From contig BSQZ01000001.1 of assembly GCA_033239005.1 (NCBI GenBank), positions 33,526,688 through 33,590,687 on the forward strand: a stretch of DNA of 64,000 nt, written 5' to 3'. The stretch is from Lamellibrachia satsuma (lineage: Eukaryota; Annelida; Polychaeta; Sabellida; Siboglinidae). Under the pieces are notes generated by a model. The model did no database searches. It worked only from the letters and a program-made list of their open reading frames with translations, and was not told where the DNA came from. The translations under genes were made by a program, and so were the position numbers. This document shows positions 48,201 to 57,890 of this stretch, in pieces (position 1 is the first letter of the stretch; every line of letters begins with the position of its first letter).

Positions 48201-51200
48201 ATATTTGGTTTAAATGCTTTGCGCTTGTAATGAATAATGAACATTTGCATCTATCTGTTGAATCGCAAAGATCAGATCATTTATTGGTTATTTAGTTAAT
48301 ATATGCAATATTCAAGTATTCATCACAATGATATCCTACAAGATTGTCATACAGATATGTCAACTATCATATAATTAAATAATATGTGGCTTTATTTTTT
48401 AAATAATGGATTTGGAAAATTAAAAACATTCATTAAACACAAGAACTTGAAATATACTGTACTTGAAATGTTATGCAAATAGTATGCCTGATTATCAACA
48501 AAAACACATTTTCTTCAGTAACACAATGTTACCTTAATCCATTACAATCAGTGTTATATTTTCTGAAATTGCTTTTGTCTGAGAAAAAATCATTCTGAAT
48601 TTTTTTTTTCATTTTTATTAGGGGACGGGACACTATTTATTTTCCCATCGGCGACATTGTTATAATTTTTTAATGCTCTGCAAATTTATTTCTTTAACAT
48701 ACTAAAAATCAACTATGTTAATATATATATTATTTCATTACCCTGCTGGAAAATCAACAAACAAAATGCTCCCCATCAAATGACATCCAAAACTACCGTG
48801 TTGTTCCCTATAAACGCACACTAGCAGATGCACACCCCCCTTTTCGAGAAGTGAAACCATGTGCAAAAACATAGATTTTCAGGAATGAAAGCCCGCTAAA
48901 CGTAAATGACAGCAGTACAGCTGTGGCTGGTGTCACCTTGCAGACTCTTTAGAAATAATTCATAGTGTGTGTTTTTAGCCGCAATGTGGCACCACATTGT
49001 TATCACTACTGGCAGCATTTGCCAGATGTCTGTGGAAGTACTAGGGCTAGCTTTTATTTTATCGCTCACGCACTGTCAGCAAAGCGTGCGAGTTTGAATA
49101 TCATTTAATGATGCTCAAAAAATCGAGTGGTGGCCAGCTGACATTGCTTGTCTGTCTTGTGCGTTTTTGTAGTGTGTCAATCAAGTGTCGTTTGCTTTGG
49201 TAGATGCACTGAAACTGCATCTTTGCTAAGTGCAAAACAAACAACGTAACACCTCACTGTAGGCTTACATTAAGTTTATTTAGCACCATCAAAGCAAATT
49301 CTAAGCACATGTAGATTGGACAAAATACATCACACAAAACAAGTGCTAGTTATGAAATAGATCGGTGATCAATGACATGGTTCCAGAGTCATTCGCTCAT
49401 TCCCTAGAAGCGCCCCGCATTCTTCACATAGTTCAGTGGCGCCACACTGCGGATTAGCAACCAGTCTGATTTAGAGGCTGATTTCACCCATAGCGACAGA
49501 TCATGATTCGGGCCATATATGAGAACTAATACACGCGCACGTAAGCCTTCGCTCTCGCGCACTGTGTGTCTATAGGGAACAACACGGTATATCATGTCTT
49601 CATGCGCAAAGGATCCTACAGTCACTGGCACACGCATAAGTTGACAGTCAGCCACTAGAAATGGTTATTTAGGCACAGCTTAAGTGTCGTAGTCCATAGA
49701 TATGGCCATATCCCTATTCACAAATAATGTTACAAGCAGCACAAAAGTGAAACAGTGATCCGTCACCTTTTTATTATGATTTTTGGCACTGGATAACTGT
49801 GGTAAAAACTGCATGTTTCACACTAACTTGAGATCGTGTTCAGTAACACTGTAGCAGGTTGCCCAGCAGGACACCTCAGTGATCCCATACAGGTTGTAGA
49901 AGTGAGTAGAGTTACCCTCTCCACGCCAAGACTTCAGCACAGGGAAGGGTGGACATATCTCGCCCCCCAGGACAAGCACCCTCAAAGTTGACCCTCCAGC
50001 CAGTAGAGTGTGCTGTAGTTGTGAACGGCCAATACTAGAAATCAAAGTTGGTGTCGCCTAAAGGAAAATGTTGGATGTTATATACAAGTCAAAAGTTAGT
50101 AGCATTCTTGGGTTGTAGCAGTAAGAAATATTTGGTAATCTGAGCTCACAGGTAAATCCATTCACCAAGATACCCGCTGATGAAGTGGTAAATGTCAGTA
50201 TCGCATGCGCTGTTTTGAAAATTTATAATAAAAGCAAAGTGCCATGATTTTTATTTATATTTTAATACAAATATCTTACACACCAGCGATTTGACTGAGC
50301 AGGAGGTGGCTGGCTGAAGAAGAAAACATGAATAATTTTAATCACAGGTGACTTTTTGACAAATGTTGGCAAAATAGTTGGCTTGGGAATATCGTTGCCA
50401 CACACAAGGAACTGCTACTAACTGAAACAATAAATCCACATTAAAGAAACAACACATCATGGAAAAATACAAGAAATACAAAGAGACAACATTGTTCATT
50501 TACCTGGACAATGGTTGTCCTGTTTTGACAAAGTATATCCACCATCTTGGAAGGATTCAGTTTGATGTTATCAGGCACAAGTAAAAGGGCTGCTCCCGTT
50601 GTCATGACAATGAACATTTCCACCATACTTGGGTCAAAAGTCAGTGGTGACGCATGAAAGACCACATCAGCAGGTTCAACATGAAACAGGCTCCTGGACA
50701 CAGAACAGGAAAACAAAATCAAAGCATCTCATAAATATATTGTGTCATGTCTACTCAATGTAAATTGTATTTAATCTAGAACAAACAAACTCAAATGCGA
50801 AATATACACAAAAATGTTCAAGTACTAATTTTGGCAGGGTCATTTTATGAGGTTATTATAATATATATTATAATTAAGCTATAAAATATGTAACACATTT
50901 AATTTAAATCATTAGATCCAGTTCGAACAGTGTGAAAGGTTATCTCTGACAGAAAAACTGAACATGTAAATAGTACACTTCCAACAGAATGTGGTTGCGG
51001 AGAGATCAATTTCTATTAACCACATATTACTTATTACAGAAACAAGTTCAGCAGGTAGAAAGCAACTTGCCATCATAACAAGTAATCACCTTAAATGGAG
51101 GATGTTTGGTACGATGCACTGATGAGGCACCTTTACTAGTTTGGGGTTTCCCGTGGTTCCTGATGTGCTGATGACATACGCCAGGGATGACTGACAGGTC

Positions 51201-53396
51201 ACACGATCAACTTGTTTTAGATGGAGTGAGGACAACAGCAATTCTTGACCTCCCACTTGACCAATCTCGGGGCAGAAACCCTCCAGTTTCTTCTTCATAT
51301 TCTGTGTTTGTAAAACACAACAACAATATATAAAAAAGACTAAAAATGAAGAGAAATAATTAACAATTTAAGCCTTATTTTGTGCAACTGGTAACTAATT
51401 AGTTATCAGAGTGGCTAGAGAGATTGCATGGTGATGCTAATGGCCTAACTGAGGCATATGGCTTCATATCATCTTCATAAATTTCCAGGCTGAAACATCA
51501 TACCAACAGTCAAAACTTATTATTTTAATTCACATAGCAATTGCAGTATGGGTGTATGCTTTGGTAGGTGAAATGGCATATGGGTGAAGAGATCAAACTC
51601 GCTTTGAGCAACGATTGCAGGGGTGGCATAAACTGAATGCTTTGCTCTGTTTTTACTCACTGAGACCAAGTCTGGGTGAACAAGTAGGAGTCTTATATGG
51701 AGCTGACGGATGAGGTAATGTAGTCGGGAGACAGGAATGGCTGCATCAATGCTGATGAACGCCGACTCTGACAGCAGAACTCTGAGAAATACGCAACAGT
51801 CAATGTCACTGTAGGATTTTCATTAGCTTCACCTAAAGATACAATTCTTAGTTTAAATTATAATTTCTTGTAGACTGTAAAAACAGTCAAGAAAAGCTTA
51901 TAAAATGTAAAACATAATATATTTAGCCAAAAATCTTATTCCAATTACATAATTTATAAGTTCTTTACAGTGTGTATACAATTTGGAATATCTGGCAAAC
52001 CATTTCTGCCTCTAAAAATTTGGTTTATATATAACAAATCGGCTCGTGCTCCAGACCTGTAAGCACAATTGTACAGCTATTGGTTCGGCACTCTTTCCGC
52101 TTTGCATATGCTTATCCTGGCAGCATATAATGTGTGAATGCAGACGGTCAATAAATCATTAATAAACCAGGCGCTAAACATCGGAATATTATCTGATATG
52201 CTCAAATTTTACAAAGTAATGATCATTATCATTGATCATTATTTGAAAGCATAGCTAGGTCTCTTCTTTTCGTCCACCAATCTCAAAAGTATTAGAGACA
52301 TCTTTAGTTTAGGCAGGCAGTTATATCATCGTGCTTCAATGATTGACAATGAAACTGGTTTATACATAACTGCACTTGAACGTCCATATAATTATTCAGT
52401 TAGACAATAATGATATTCTAATATGACAATAAACACATCCTGCTGCTACAGTAGGTTCTCAGTGCGCATGCACATACAAAGTGCCGAACCACTAGCCATT
52501 TTGCACTACGTCTGGGTCCGGACCTATAGCAACAGCCTATATATAATACCCCACTATATCCAGCACTGTTCCTATGAGTTAAATAGCTTCCCCACATCAT
52601 ACCCAAGAAGTGCTGCAGCAGTGTTGATGTCAGGCTGGAGAATGAGACCAATTACTTCATGGTCACACATATGATCCTCAATGAAGCGCTCAACCTAAAA
52701 TGTGTTACAAATTTCAATGCTATTCCATTTATTCACAGAAAGTGGGACATGATATTTTATTTAGGTGTCAACTTTGTACATAAACTGAACTTGCTTGTAT
52801 TTAGCATTGTAGTGTTTTCTTTTAGTTTTATATAGCATTTACACAAATATTGGGTTATATAATATTTACACATGTGGAAGTTTACAGCACCACCACCAAA
52901 CACATATTATACAGAATGGACAGAGTGGACAGACCAAATGTAGCATTAAGAGATTGATAATAGTAGTGACCGGACATGTCAGTCAGTCAGTTCCCGAGAC
53001 AATTACACTGTCAGAGAAGTAGCTATAACTGAAATGCTACAGTCATATTTTATTTTATTAAGCACAATAATGTATCCATGCATGCGTACCAAAATTCACA
53101 TACCTTAACTTTGTGTGGTCACCACTTGATGGTTTGACCACAAGTTTGATGGTCTGACCACTAGAAGAATTTATTGTGATCAATACAAGATTGTCAACAT
53201 CGTGCAACTCACTAAGTAGAACTTAGTACAACTAACTTACCACTGTAGCTTTGGTGAGAAGTGTACCATACACCATACGATCCTTTGTGTTGCCACCATC
53301 ATAAATAATAGCAACATTCTTTGTGAATTCTTCGGCAGCTTTCCTAAAAAGTCTATGTAAGGTTGGTTGTTCCTCTTGTGTCAAAGTCCTAGACAT
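35439..53396 (-). CDS. AASDH: AASDH, beta-alanine-activating enzyme (adenylation-carrier-PQQ protein)
   Basis: NRPS-like cytosolic enzyme that adenylates an amino acid (beta-alanine in mammals) and loads it on a carrier domain; its physiological target is unsettled. Exons, 5' to 3' on the minus strand: 53396-53241, 52694-52603, 51781-51661, 51301-51090, 50693-50504, 50057-49828, 48139-48036, 47201-47026, 46548-46197, 45464-45361, 44944-43992, 43412-43261, 41431-41268, 37888-37766, 36891-36760, 36185-35439. They total 4008 nt, 1335 residues plus stop. Motifs: STSGTTGNPK (~168), YGITEV (~314), GRQDEQIKRNGKR (~407), catalytic Lys in THGKVD (~546), carrier LGGNSLSALQ with Ser ~604, then a low-complexity linker (~640-860) and the PQQ propeller (~880-1335: IGSHSHSF, FGSHDHCLYALD, ATLGGSLTAV, LGKPLFSSPV, GSHDNHIYCIDI). 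Human is 1098 residues by memory; the linker accounts for most of the excess. The intron after 45361 needs a GC donor. Confidence 0.95.
36530..36630. repeat. ~13-bp repeat in AASDH intron
   Basis: Several copies of gtgtgtatgacag. No relation to an exon boundary is visible. Confidence 0.75.
37245..37765. repeat. 66-bp in-frame array of decoy donors after AASDH exon 37888-37766
   Basis: On the minus strand each unit repeats the last ~60 bases of the exon and its donor: ..TGTATACAGCCACACTGGG, GGGCTCTCTCACAGCTGTG, TCCCCA|gtgagtacac. Six full units and two shorter ones follow the real donor at 37765. Units are 66 bp and the coding frame stays open across them, each encoding a block like VSTQPHCMYTVTLGGSLTVV plus SP. 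A donor lies at the end of each unit, so alternative donor use would insert multiples of 22 residues in a PQQ blade. Confidence 0.93.
38060..38600. repeat. Minisatellite made of an amplified LINE 3' end
   Basis: Units of acaagacttaacaagatagc, catccaaaactacaagttac, ccaatcta, with shorter variants lacking one half. The complement matches the end of the CR1/L2-like LINE (aacttgttgtttgggatggc, taccttgttaaaccttgtta). The array adjoins the 3' end of LINE copy 2, so it grew from the 3' terminal region and tail repeat of that copy. Confidence 0.88.
38601..40560 (-). mobile_element. CR1/L2-like LINE copy 2, internally deleted, with 5' esterase-like remnant
   Basis: From 5' (40560) to 3' (38601): a remnant reading MRDGLHLTGKGAAVLG near 40470-40400, which resembles the SGNH-esterase-like region of L2/CR1 first proteins; the endonuclease (RLSARS, GVVYHSPNIRQ, MGD..FNHGRIQWESL); a jump from FLTQHVLEP straight to ISTPLAKVFNLSLEEGVV of the RT, equal to loss of roughly 850 bp; then NYRPVSLTSVICK, YLDFQKAFDKVPHQRLLLKL and GIGNDVINLIEK. 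At 39166-39213 a (TA)n run replaces the FADD region. The C-terminal part is also shortened. It sits in the intron between AASDH exons 41431-41268 and 37888-37766. Confidence 0.9.
39166..39213. repeat. (TA)n microsatellite inside LINE copy 2
   Basis: About 24 TA dinucleotides. In LINE copy 1 the same place reads ttaatatatatataaatga (coding YIND), so the microsatellite expanded from that seed. The ~100 bp that follow in copy 1, including the FADD codons, are missing here. Confidence 0.9.
40555..40775. repeat. 31-bp array at the 5' end of LINE copy 2
   Basis: About seven units of gaacaaaagtattacttact, attacaaatct. It begins where recognisable LINE sequence ends, so it marks or grew from the 5' junction. 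Confidence 0.88.
41700..42960. other. AASDH intron, no supported feature
   Basis: It contains a GTAA/GTGA run at 41948-41972 and an isolated plus-strand frame, MRRVLGQVGQITFEKDLDLQ onward to a stop near 42563, that looks protein-like but has no recognised family or splice context. It may be a transposase scrap. Confidence 0.35.
43015..43175. repeat. 30-bp array in AASDH intron
   Basis: Five units of aataacagttatgttactgg, aggtcaatac. It lies about 90 bp past the donor of exon 43412-43261. No exon similarity was seen. Confidence 0.85.
43560..43645. repeat. 10-bp tacttacttg array beside a LINE 3' end
   Basis: Seven or eight copies of tacttacttg. It adjoins the 3' side of the antisense LINE fragment at 43690-43991 and may be that element's expanded tail repeat. 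Confidence 0.85.
43690..43988 (-). mobile_element. C-terminal fragment of a third LINE family
   Basis: A minus-strand frame contains YTKFFKLAESDRTRGHLFKI, LSRKLVRHNLFSHRVIDQWK and SFPENCASVKNVEFK, the pattern that ends CR1/L2-type polyproteins (RGH..FFS.RV...WN.LP..). It differs from copies 1-4 in sequence, so it is another family or a much older copy. Its upstream end abuts the donor of AASDH exon 44944-43992. Confidence 0.65.
45870..46190. repeat. 20-bp array beside an AASDH donor
   Basis: About 16 copies of cagatcttacactaagacca with two variants (ccgcagatcttacgcc and tgcacatctt) arranged as a higher-order pattern that itself repeats (45900-46020 resembles 46040-46160). It starts about 10 bp beyond the donor of exon 46548-46197, so it derives from the intron start rather than the exon. 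Confidence 0.9.
46295..46470 (-). repeat. In-exon tandem duplication in AASDH
   Basis: Within exon 46548-46197 the protein contains two consecutive 24-residue blocks of the form DDLGKxPDxLRxSxPxSSPL plus CGxED. They have no counterpart in the human protein as I recall it. The duplication is 72 bp, keeps the frame, and sits in the adenylation domain's C-terminal subdomain, before the A10 lysine. It would form a surface loop. Confidence 0.85.
47204..47345. repeat. 9/18-bp repeat abutting an AASDH acceptor
   Basis: About 15 copies of gtcaacaat or gtcaacagt. It adjoins the acceptor of exon 47201-47026 (on the minus strand ..actgttgacactgtgcacag|GC), so it probably grew from the intron's last bases. 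Confidence 0.85.
48794..49589. mobile_element. TA-flanked MITE in AASDH intron
   Basis: Inverted repeats begin ccgtgttgttccctata at 48796 and end with tatagggaacaacacgg at 49587, with looser pairing for about ten bases more. Both ends are flanked by TA (48794-48795 and 49588-49589), as in Tc1/mariner-type insertions. The 0.79-kb interior is richer in GC and CpG than the host intron and has no transposase frame. The open frame on the minus strand at 49655-49404 runs through one terminus and is not a gene. Confidence 0.75.
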
Positions 53397-53399
53397 CAT

Positions 53400-54165
53400 T
53401 GACACTGGCTTCTCCTCTTGTGTCAAAGTCTTAGACATCACTGAAACTGGCTTCTCCTTGTGTCAAAGTCTTAGATATCACTAACACTGGCTTCTTCTTG
53501 TGTCAAAGTCCTAGACATCACTAACACTGACTTCTTCTCTTGTGTCAAAGTCTTAGACATCACTGAAACTGACTTCTCCTTGTGTCAAAGTCTTAGATAT
53601 CACTAACACTGGCTTCTTCTTGTATCAAAGTCCTAGACATCACTAACACTGGCTTCTTCTCTTGTGTCAAAGTCCTAGATATCACTAACACTGGCTTCTT
53701 CTTGTGTCAAAGCCCTAGACATCGCTGAAACTGGCTTCTTCTTGTGTCAAAGTCTTAGACATCACTAACACTGGCTTCTTCTTGTGTCAAAGCCGTAGAC
53801 ATCGCTAACACTGGCTTCTTCTCTTGTGTCAAAGTCCTAGACATCACTAACACTGGCTTCTTCTTGTGTCAAAGTATTAGACATCACTACCACTGGCTTC
53901 TTCTCTTGTGTCAAAGTCCCAGACATCACTAACACTGGCTTCTTCTCTTGTGTCAAAGTCCTAGACATCACTAACACTGGCTTCTTCTTGTGTCAAAGTC
54001 CTAGACATCACTAACACTGGCTTCGTCTTGTGTCAAAGCCCTAGACATTGCTAACACTGGCTTCTTCTCATGTTAAAGATCTAGACATCACTAACACTGG
54101 CTTCTTCTCGTGTCAAAGTCCTAGACCTAGACGTCACTTACACTGGCTTCTCATCTTCTCTTGTG
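53400..54165. repeat. ~40-bp array of the AASDH start-codon region
   Basis: About 19 units. On the minus strand the unit is gatgtctaggactttgacac, aagaagaagccagtgttagt, with versions carrying a three-base insertion. The first coding bases of AASDH are ATGTCTAGGACTTTGACACA, AGAGGAAC, so each unit repeats the initiator codon and the first eight or so codons. Whether the array is transcribed as 5' UTR is not known. If it is, it contains many upstream ATGs. Confidence 0.9.
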
Positions 54166-54169
54166 TCAC

Positions 54170-54863
54170 TGACAGTCTACTGTCCCGTGCAAGTCACCAG
54201 TCTATTTAGTAAAAAAAATTAGGTTGACTGTAGGTTCACATAATTTTTAACTGGCTTTAATTATCAGATGCACCCTATTTATCGCTCACGTGCGTAAACG
54301 CAGTTACCATAGCATAAACTAGTGACAGGTTAGCGACATCCAATGCTTCGGTCATGACTTAAGGGATAGTTCATGTACATTTGTGTCTCTGTATCATTAT
54401 TACCACGTAATGCGCAAAACTGTTATTAACATCACAAACAGTGAACACAGTCCCTTCTCCGCATAAATGATAGGCATAGCAGAAACCAAATACACAGCGA
54501 CAACTGTAATATCGGCACGGAACTTTATTTAGAATTGTGTTTGAAACTTTGAAAAGGAAAATTGTGCTAGCCATTCCATTTTGCTGAAATTTAACTTGTT
54601 GTGATATAGGAGATCGATGTGATATTTATGCTCGCATAACGACTTAACAATATTAAGAAAATTTCGTTTTATTTCAATGCAGACGTATGTAAGAGTGAGC
54701 GATAATCGATGTCAGCTAATACACTGCATTGACCGGCGGCATAATTACATAAATGTTGTGCTGTTTTGGTTAGCTAAAGGCAAAAACTAAATACTTTGGT
54801 AGCAGTTAGATAACCGGGTAACACCCATCACCGGGTAACACCCATCAGTGGCATCACCGAACA
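54170..54863. promoter_or_regulatory. Probable bidirectional promoter of AASDH and ANAPC10
   Basis: About 690 bp of unique sequence separate the AASDH start-region array (minus) from the ANAPC10 start codon (plus). CpG dinucleotides are more frequent here (54270-54310 and 54670-54740) than in the introns. No core element can be assigned with certainty. The head-to-head order is the main argument. Confidence 0.4.
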
Positions 54864-57026
54864 ATGAGTTTGATGAAACTGACGGGAGGAGAGGATGTCG
54901 ATCCCTACCAGGGGGAGAAAGAGGGATATTTGAGGGAAGTGGGACACCATGCTGTGTGGTCCCTATCTTCCTGCAAGCCAGGTAATTGTACAAATTTCTC
55001 CAAACAAAGTCATACATGTCTAAGTACTAAGAGGAGACCAAATAGAAGTGTTTAAAATAGTGAACGGTTATGAGGATGTTGATAGGAATATGTCCTTCAA
55101 ACTTAAAGAAGGCAGTAGAACCAGAGGACACAAAACAGCATTAGTTAAGGAGCAGTGTAGGTTGGACATGAGAATGTAATCTTTCTCACATAGGGTAATA
55201 AATGAATAGAACAAACTGCCAAATTATTGTGTTAATGCTAGTATTGTGAATATGTTTTAAAATAGAATTGACATCTGATAAGGGCGGGCTAAACATAGAT
55301 GAGAAAATTGTTGGATTCTTGATAAGCCAATGGTTTCCTTGTCCACTTGGCATCCAGAACTTGTTGTTTGGGATGGTAATCTTGTTAAATCTTGTTAAAT
55401 ATCAACCCTACCAATTCAGGCAGTGGACTACTGATTTGAGGTACCGCCTACTTATTTTATACGTCAATCATACCCATAAGTGTCAATTAAGGTCTAAACA
55501 TGAAAAAGGGGTTTTAATAATTTTTTCATCGTATTTACGCGTAGCTATTTTGTCATGCATTTCTCGTTCACAGTGAACATGTGAAATTGCTTGAGACCAA
55601 AGAAATAAAAAATTAAATGTGCCTAGAACAGTTTCGTGTGCAACAACTATATAAAGTTTTGTTTGATTTTATAAATAAAAAAGACTTTTCTTCAAAAAAC
55701 TGGCAAAGCAGGACTAACGGAGCAGTATTTCCCATCCAAAAGCTCTAATGTTGAGTGACTTTGTTGACACTTATGCATACCACTTTGAATATCAACGTAT
55801 ATATTTATTATCATGTTCCTAATCATATGTAATCAATCTTTGCTGAGTCGTTTTGATGTGTCAACTATGAAATTCAACTTGATTATCTAAGAACGTATGT
55901 ATTTCTGATTACTCTAGGCTTCAGTGTGGATCAGTTAATTGATGGTTCCCTGGACACCTACTGGCAGTCTGATGTATTTCTGATTACTCTAGGCTTTGGT
56001 GTGGATCAGTTAATTGATGGTTCCCTGGACACCTACTGGCAGTCTGATGGTCCTCAGCCCCACCTCATCAACATCCAATTCCGCAGAAAGACAACCATCA
56101 CAGATATCTGTCTGTACGCGGACTACAAGGCCGATGAGAGCTACACTCCAAGCAGGCACGTGTCCTATTTGATGGAACTATCCAGTAAAGGGGGAACTAA
56201 TGAATAAGGCTTCAGGGTCTGTAATACAAAAATAATAAGTTGTTTCATTTGCAACCATAGAGTTTGAATAATACACGTAAGTACATGTTAAGATAGTTAT
56301 AAAACATTAAATACAGTTAAATAATACAGCATTGAATTGTATATAAATAAATAAATTATCATGTAAATAAGGAAAATTAGGGCCAGACCTGTATAGTACA
56401 CCTGTAATACAATTTTACATAAACATACTTAGTTCTTAGGCTCTTAGCTGGATTATTTTGACTATGTGAAAAATCAGAAATGTAATTAGGCATGTATCCC
56501 TAATAATTTTTTTATATTTATAAAATTATAAGATTAAAAAAATATTCTCTAATCCCTGGTATGTCAATAATGATCCTAATAACAAGACATTCAATTAAAA
56601 ATATTGCGATGTAGTAAACTAGTAGTTAGTGATATCATTTCTAATTGACCTGATATATTCAGTTGAAATGTGGGTACGAGTTATCATGATTAATAAGACC
56701 AACAATTACATTTGATAGCATCCATCTAATCAGTGATTTCTTGCAGGATCTCCATCCGTACTGGCAACCACTTCAATGATCTGACAGAGATCGAGCTCGT
56801 CGATCTGTCAGAACCGTCTGGGTGGATCGTGATCCCACTGAAAGACATACATGAACGGCCAATACGCACATTTATGATCCAGATCACTGTGGTGTCGAAC
56901 CATCAGAATGGACGAGATACTCACATGCGACAGATCAAGATCCACTCTCCAGTGAGAGACATTACCACGGCTAAGAGGCCGGTATTCACAAGTATCGACA
57001 TGGCACAGTTCGGTTCTGTTAGGTAG
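54864..57026 (+). CDS. ANAPC10: ANAPC10 (APC10/DOC1), anaphase-promoting complex subunit
   Basis: DOC-domain subunit of the APC/C ubiquitin ligase that helps bind D-box substrates together with Cdc20/Cdh1. Exons 54864-54981, 55993-56155 and 56747-57026 give 186 residues; human is 185. Conserved blocks: [60 protein letters not shown] and [20 protein letters not shown]. The C-terminal tail ends Val-Arg where human has Ile-Arg, the 'IR' tail that docks on APC3. The acceptor of exon 2 and its first 54 or so bases are duplicated 75 bp upstream; the canonical FGVDQ comes from the second copy. Intron 2 starts with gc (AGCAG|gcacgt), a GC-AG intron required by the frame. Intron 1 contains LINE copy 3. 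Confidence 0.96.
55019..55403 (+). mobile_element. CR1/L2-like LINE copy 3, 5'-truncated
   Basis: It corresponds to 7905-8284 of copy 1: aagaggagaccaaatagaag at the left end and aacttgttgtttgggatgg, then cttgttaaatcttgttaaat, at the right. Several stops and a small deletion (gacatctgataag for gacagatatttgataag) show decay. Inserted in ANAPC10 intron 1 in the sense direction. Confidence 0.9.
55898..56048 (+). repeat. 75-bp tandem duplication of the ANAPC10 exon 2 acceptor
   Basis: Copy 1 (to 55972) and copy 2 (55973 on) both read tgtatttctgattactctag, then GCTTyrGTGTGGATCAGTTA, ATTGATGGTTCCCTGGACAC, CTACTGGCAGTCTGA. Only two bases differ. Both acceptors (55917 and 55992) are intact, and the region between them is open and in frame, so use of the first acceptor would add 25 residues containing a second copy of [16 protein letters not shown]. 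Confidence 0.95.
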
Positions 57027-57204
57027 TGGACATTCATCAACTGCATTTACTGATAACAACAAATTATTACTCGAGTTGCACCCATGTAGATGAAATATGT
57101 CAAAGGCTACACTGAGAAAAACATTCACTCACAGTTTATACTCAACAGCTGGGAAGTCTCTCTGTCAAAAATTATGGTATCACAGACATCTGCAAATGAA
57201 CCTG

Positions 57205-57385
57205 TTGGTTGGGATGTAGCCCACAGCGTGGCACCACTGTTCTGATTAGAGTGTTCAACTTCGCAGTTAGTCTCGATTATCCAGGTTCCACGCTGTGGTG
57301 CCACCATTTGTCGCACACATCTTTGGCTAGCCTTGGTTATCCAGGCTCTGCACTGTGGCACCACCGTTTCTCGCACATATCTTCA
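57205..57385. repeat. Imperfect repeats 3' of ANAPC10
   Basis: Two to three diverged copies of gttatccaggctctgcactg, tggcaccaccgtttctcgca, with a partial inverted copy (agcccacagcgtggcaccac) at the left. Probably part of the 3' flank or UTR. Confidence 0.6.
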
Positions 57386-57609
57386 CTTGGATGCAAAGTG
57401 GGGTTCTCATTGTGACAGAAATTATGTATGCGCCCACATTCTGGGCACATACATAAGTAGCTAATTAAGATCTCATCCAAGCATTTGGCTAATTCATAAA
57501 ATAAGAGTTAACTTTTATAAGTTTATACGATGTGATTCGAATTAACTTTGATTATGTAGACGCAAATGTCCAACTGAAAAGTAAAATCAGGCAAACAAAT
57601 TTAGGATGG

Positions 57610-57890
57610 TCCACGCCTCAAAAGCATGAACCTCCAATGATATTATTATTTTTATAATAATATGAAAATAATAATAATATTTTCAGAATAATATGAAAAT
57701 AATAATAATATTATTTTCATAATAATATGAAAATAATATTATGCTTTTTAAGACGGGGGTTCACGTTTTAGCGAGGTTTCATGCTTTTGAGTAGGGGGTT
57801 CACGTTTTTGAAAAGGGGTTAATATTTACGAAAATAATATCTTCATATAATTTGGGGGTTCATGCTTTTGAAAATCTTATTCCAACTATA
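57610..57890. mobile_element. Palindromic AT-rich MITE-like element
   Basis: Outer arms: caaaagcatgaacctccaat near 57619 and the complementary gggggttcatgcttttg near 57863. The interior holds inverted and direct runs of ttattttcataataatatg and several ggttcacg/catgcttttga motifs. Target duplications could not be fixed. A foldback MITE is the simplest reading. Confidence 0.55.
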
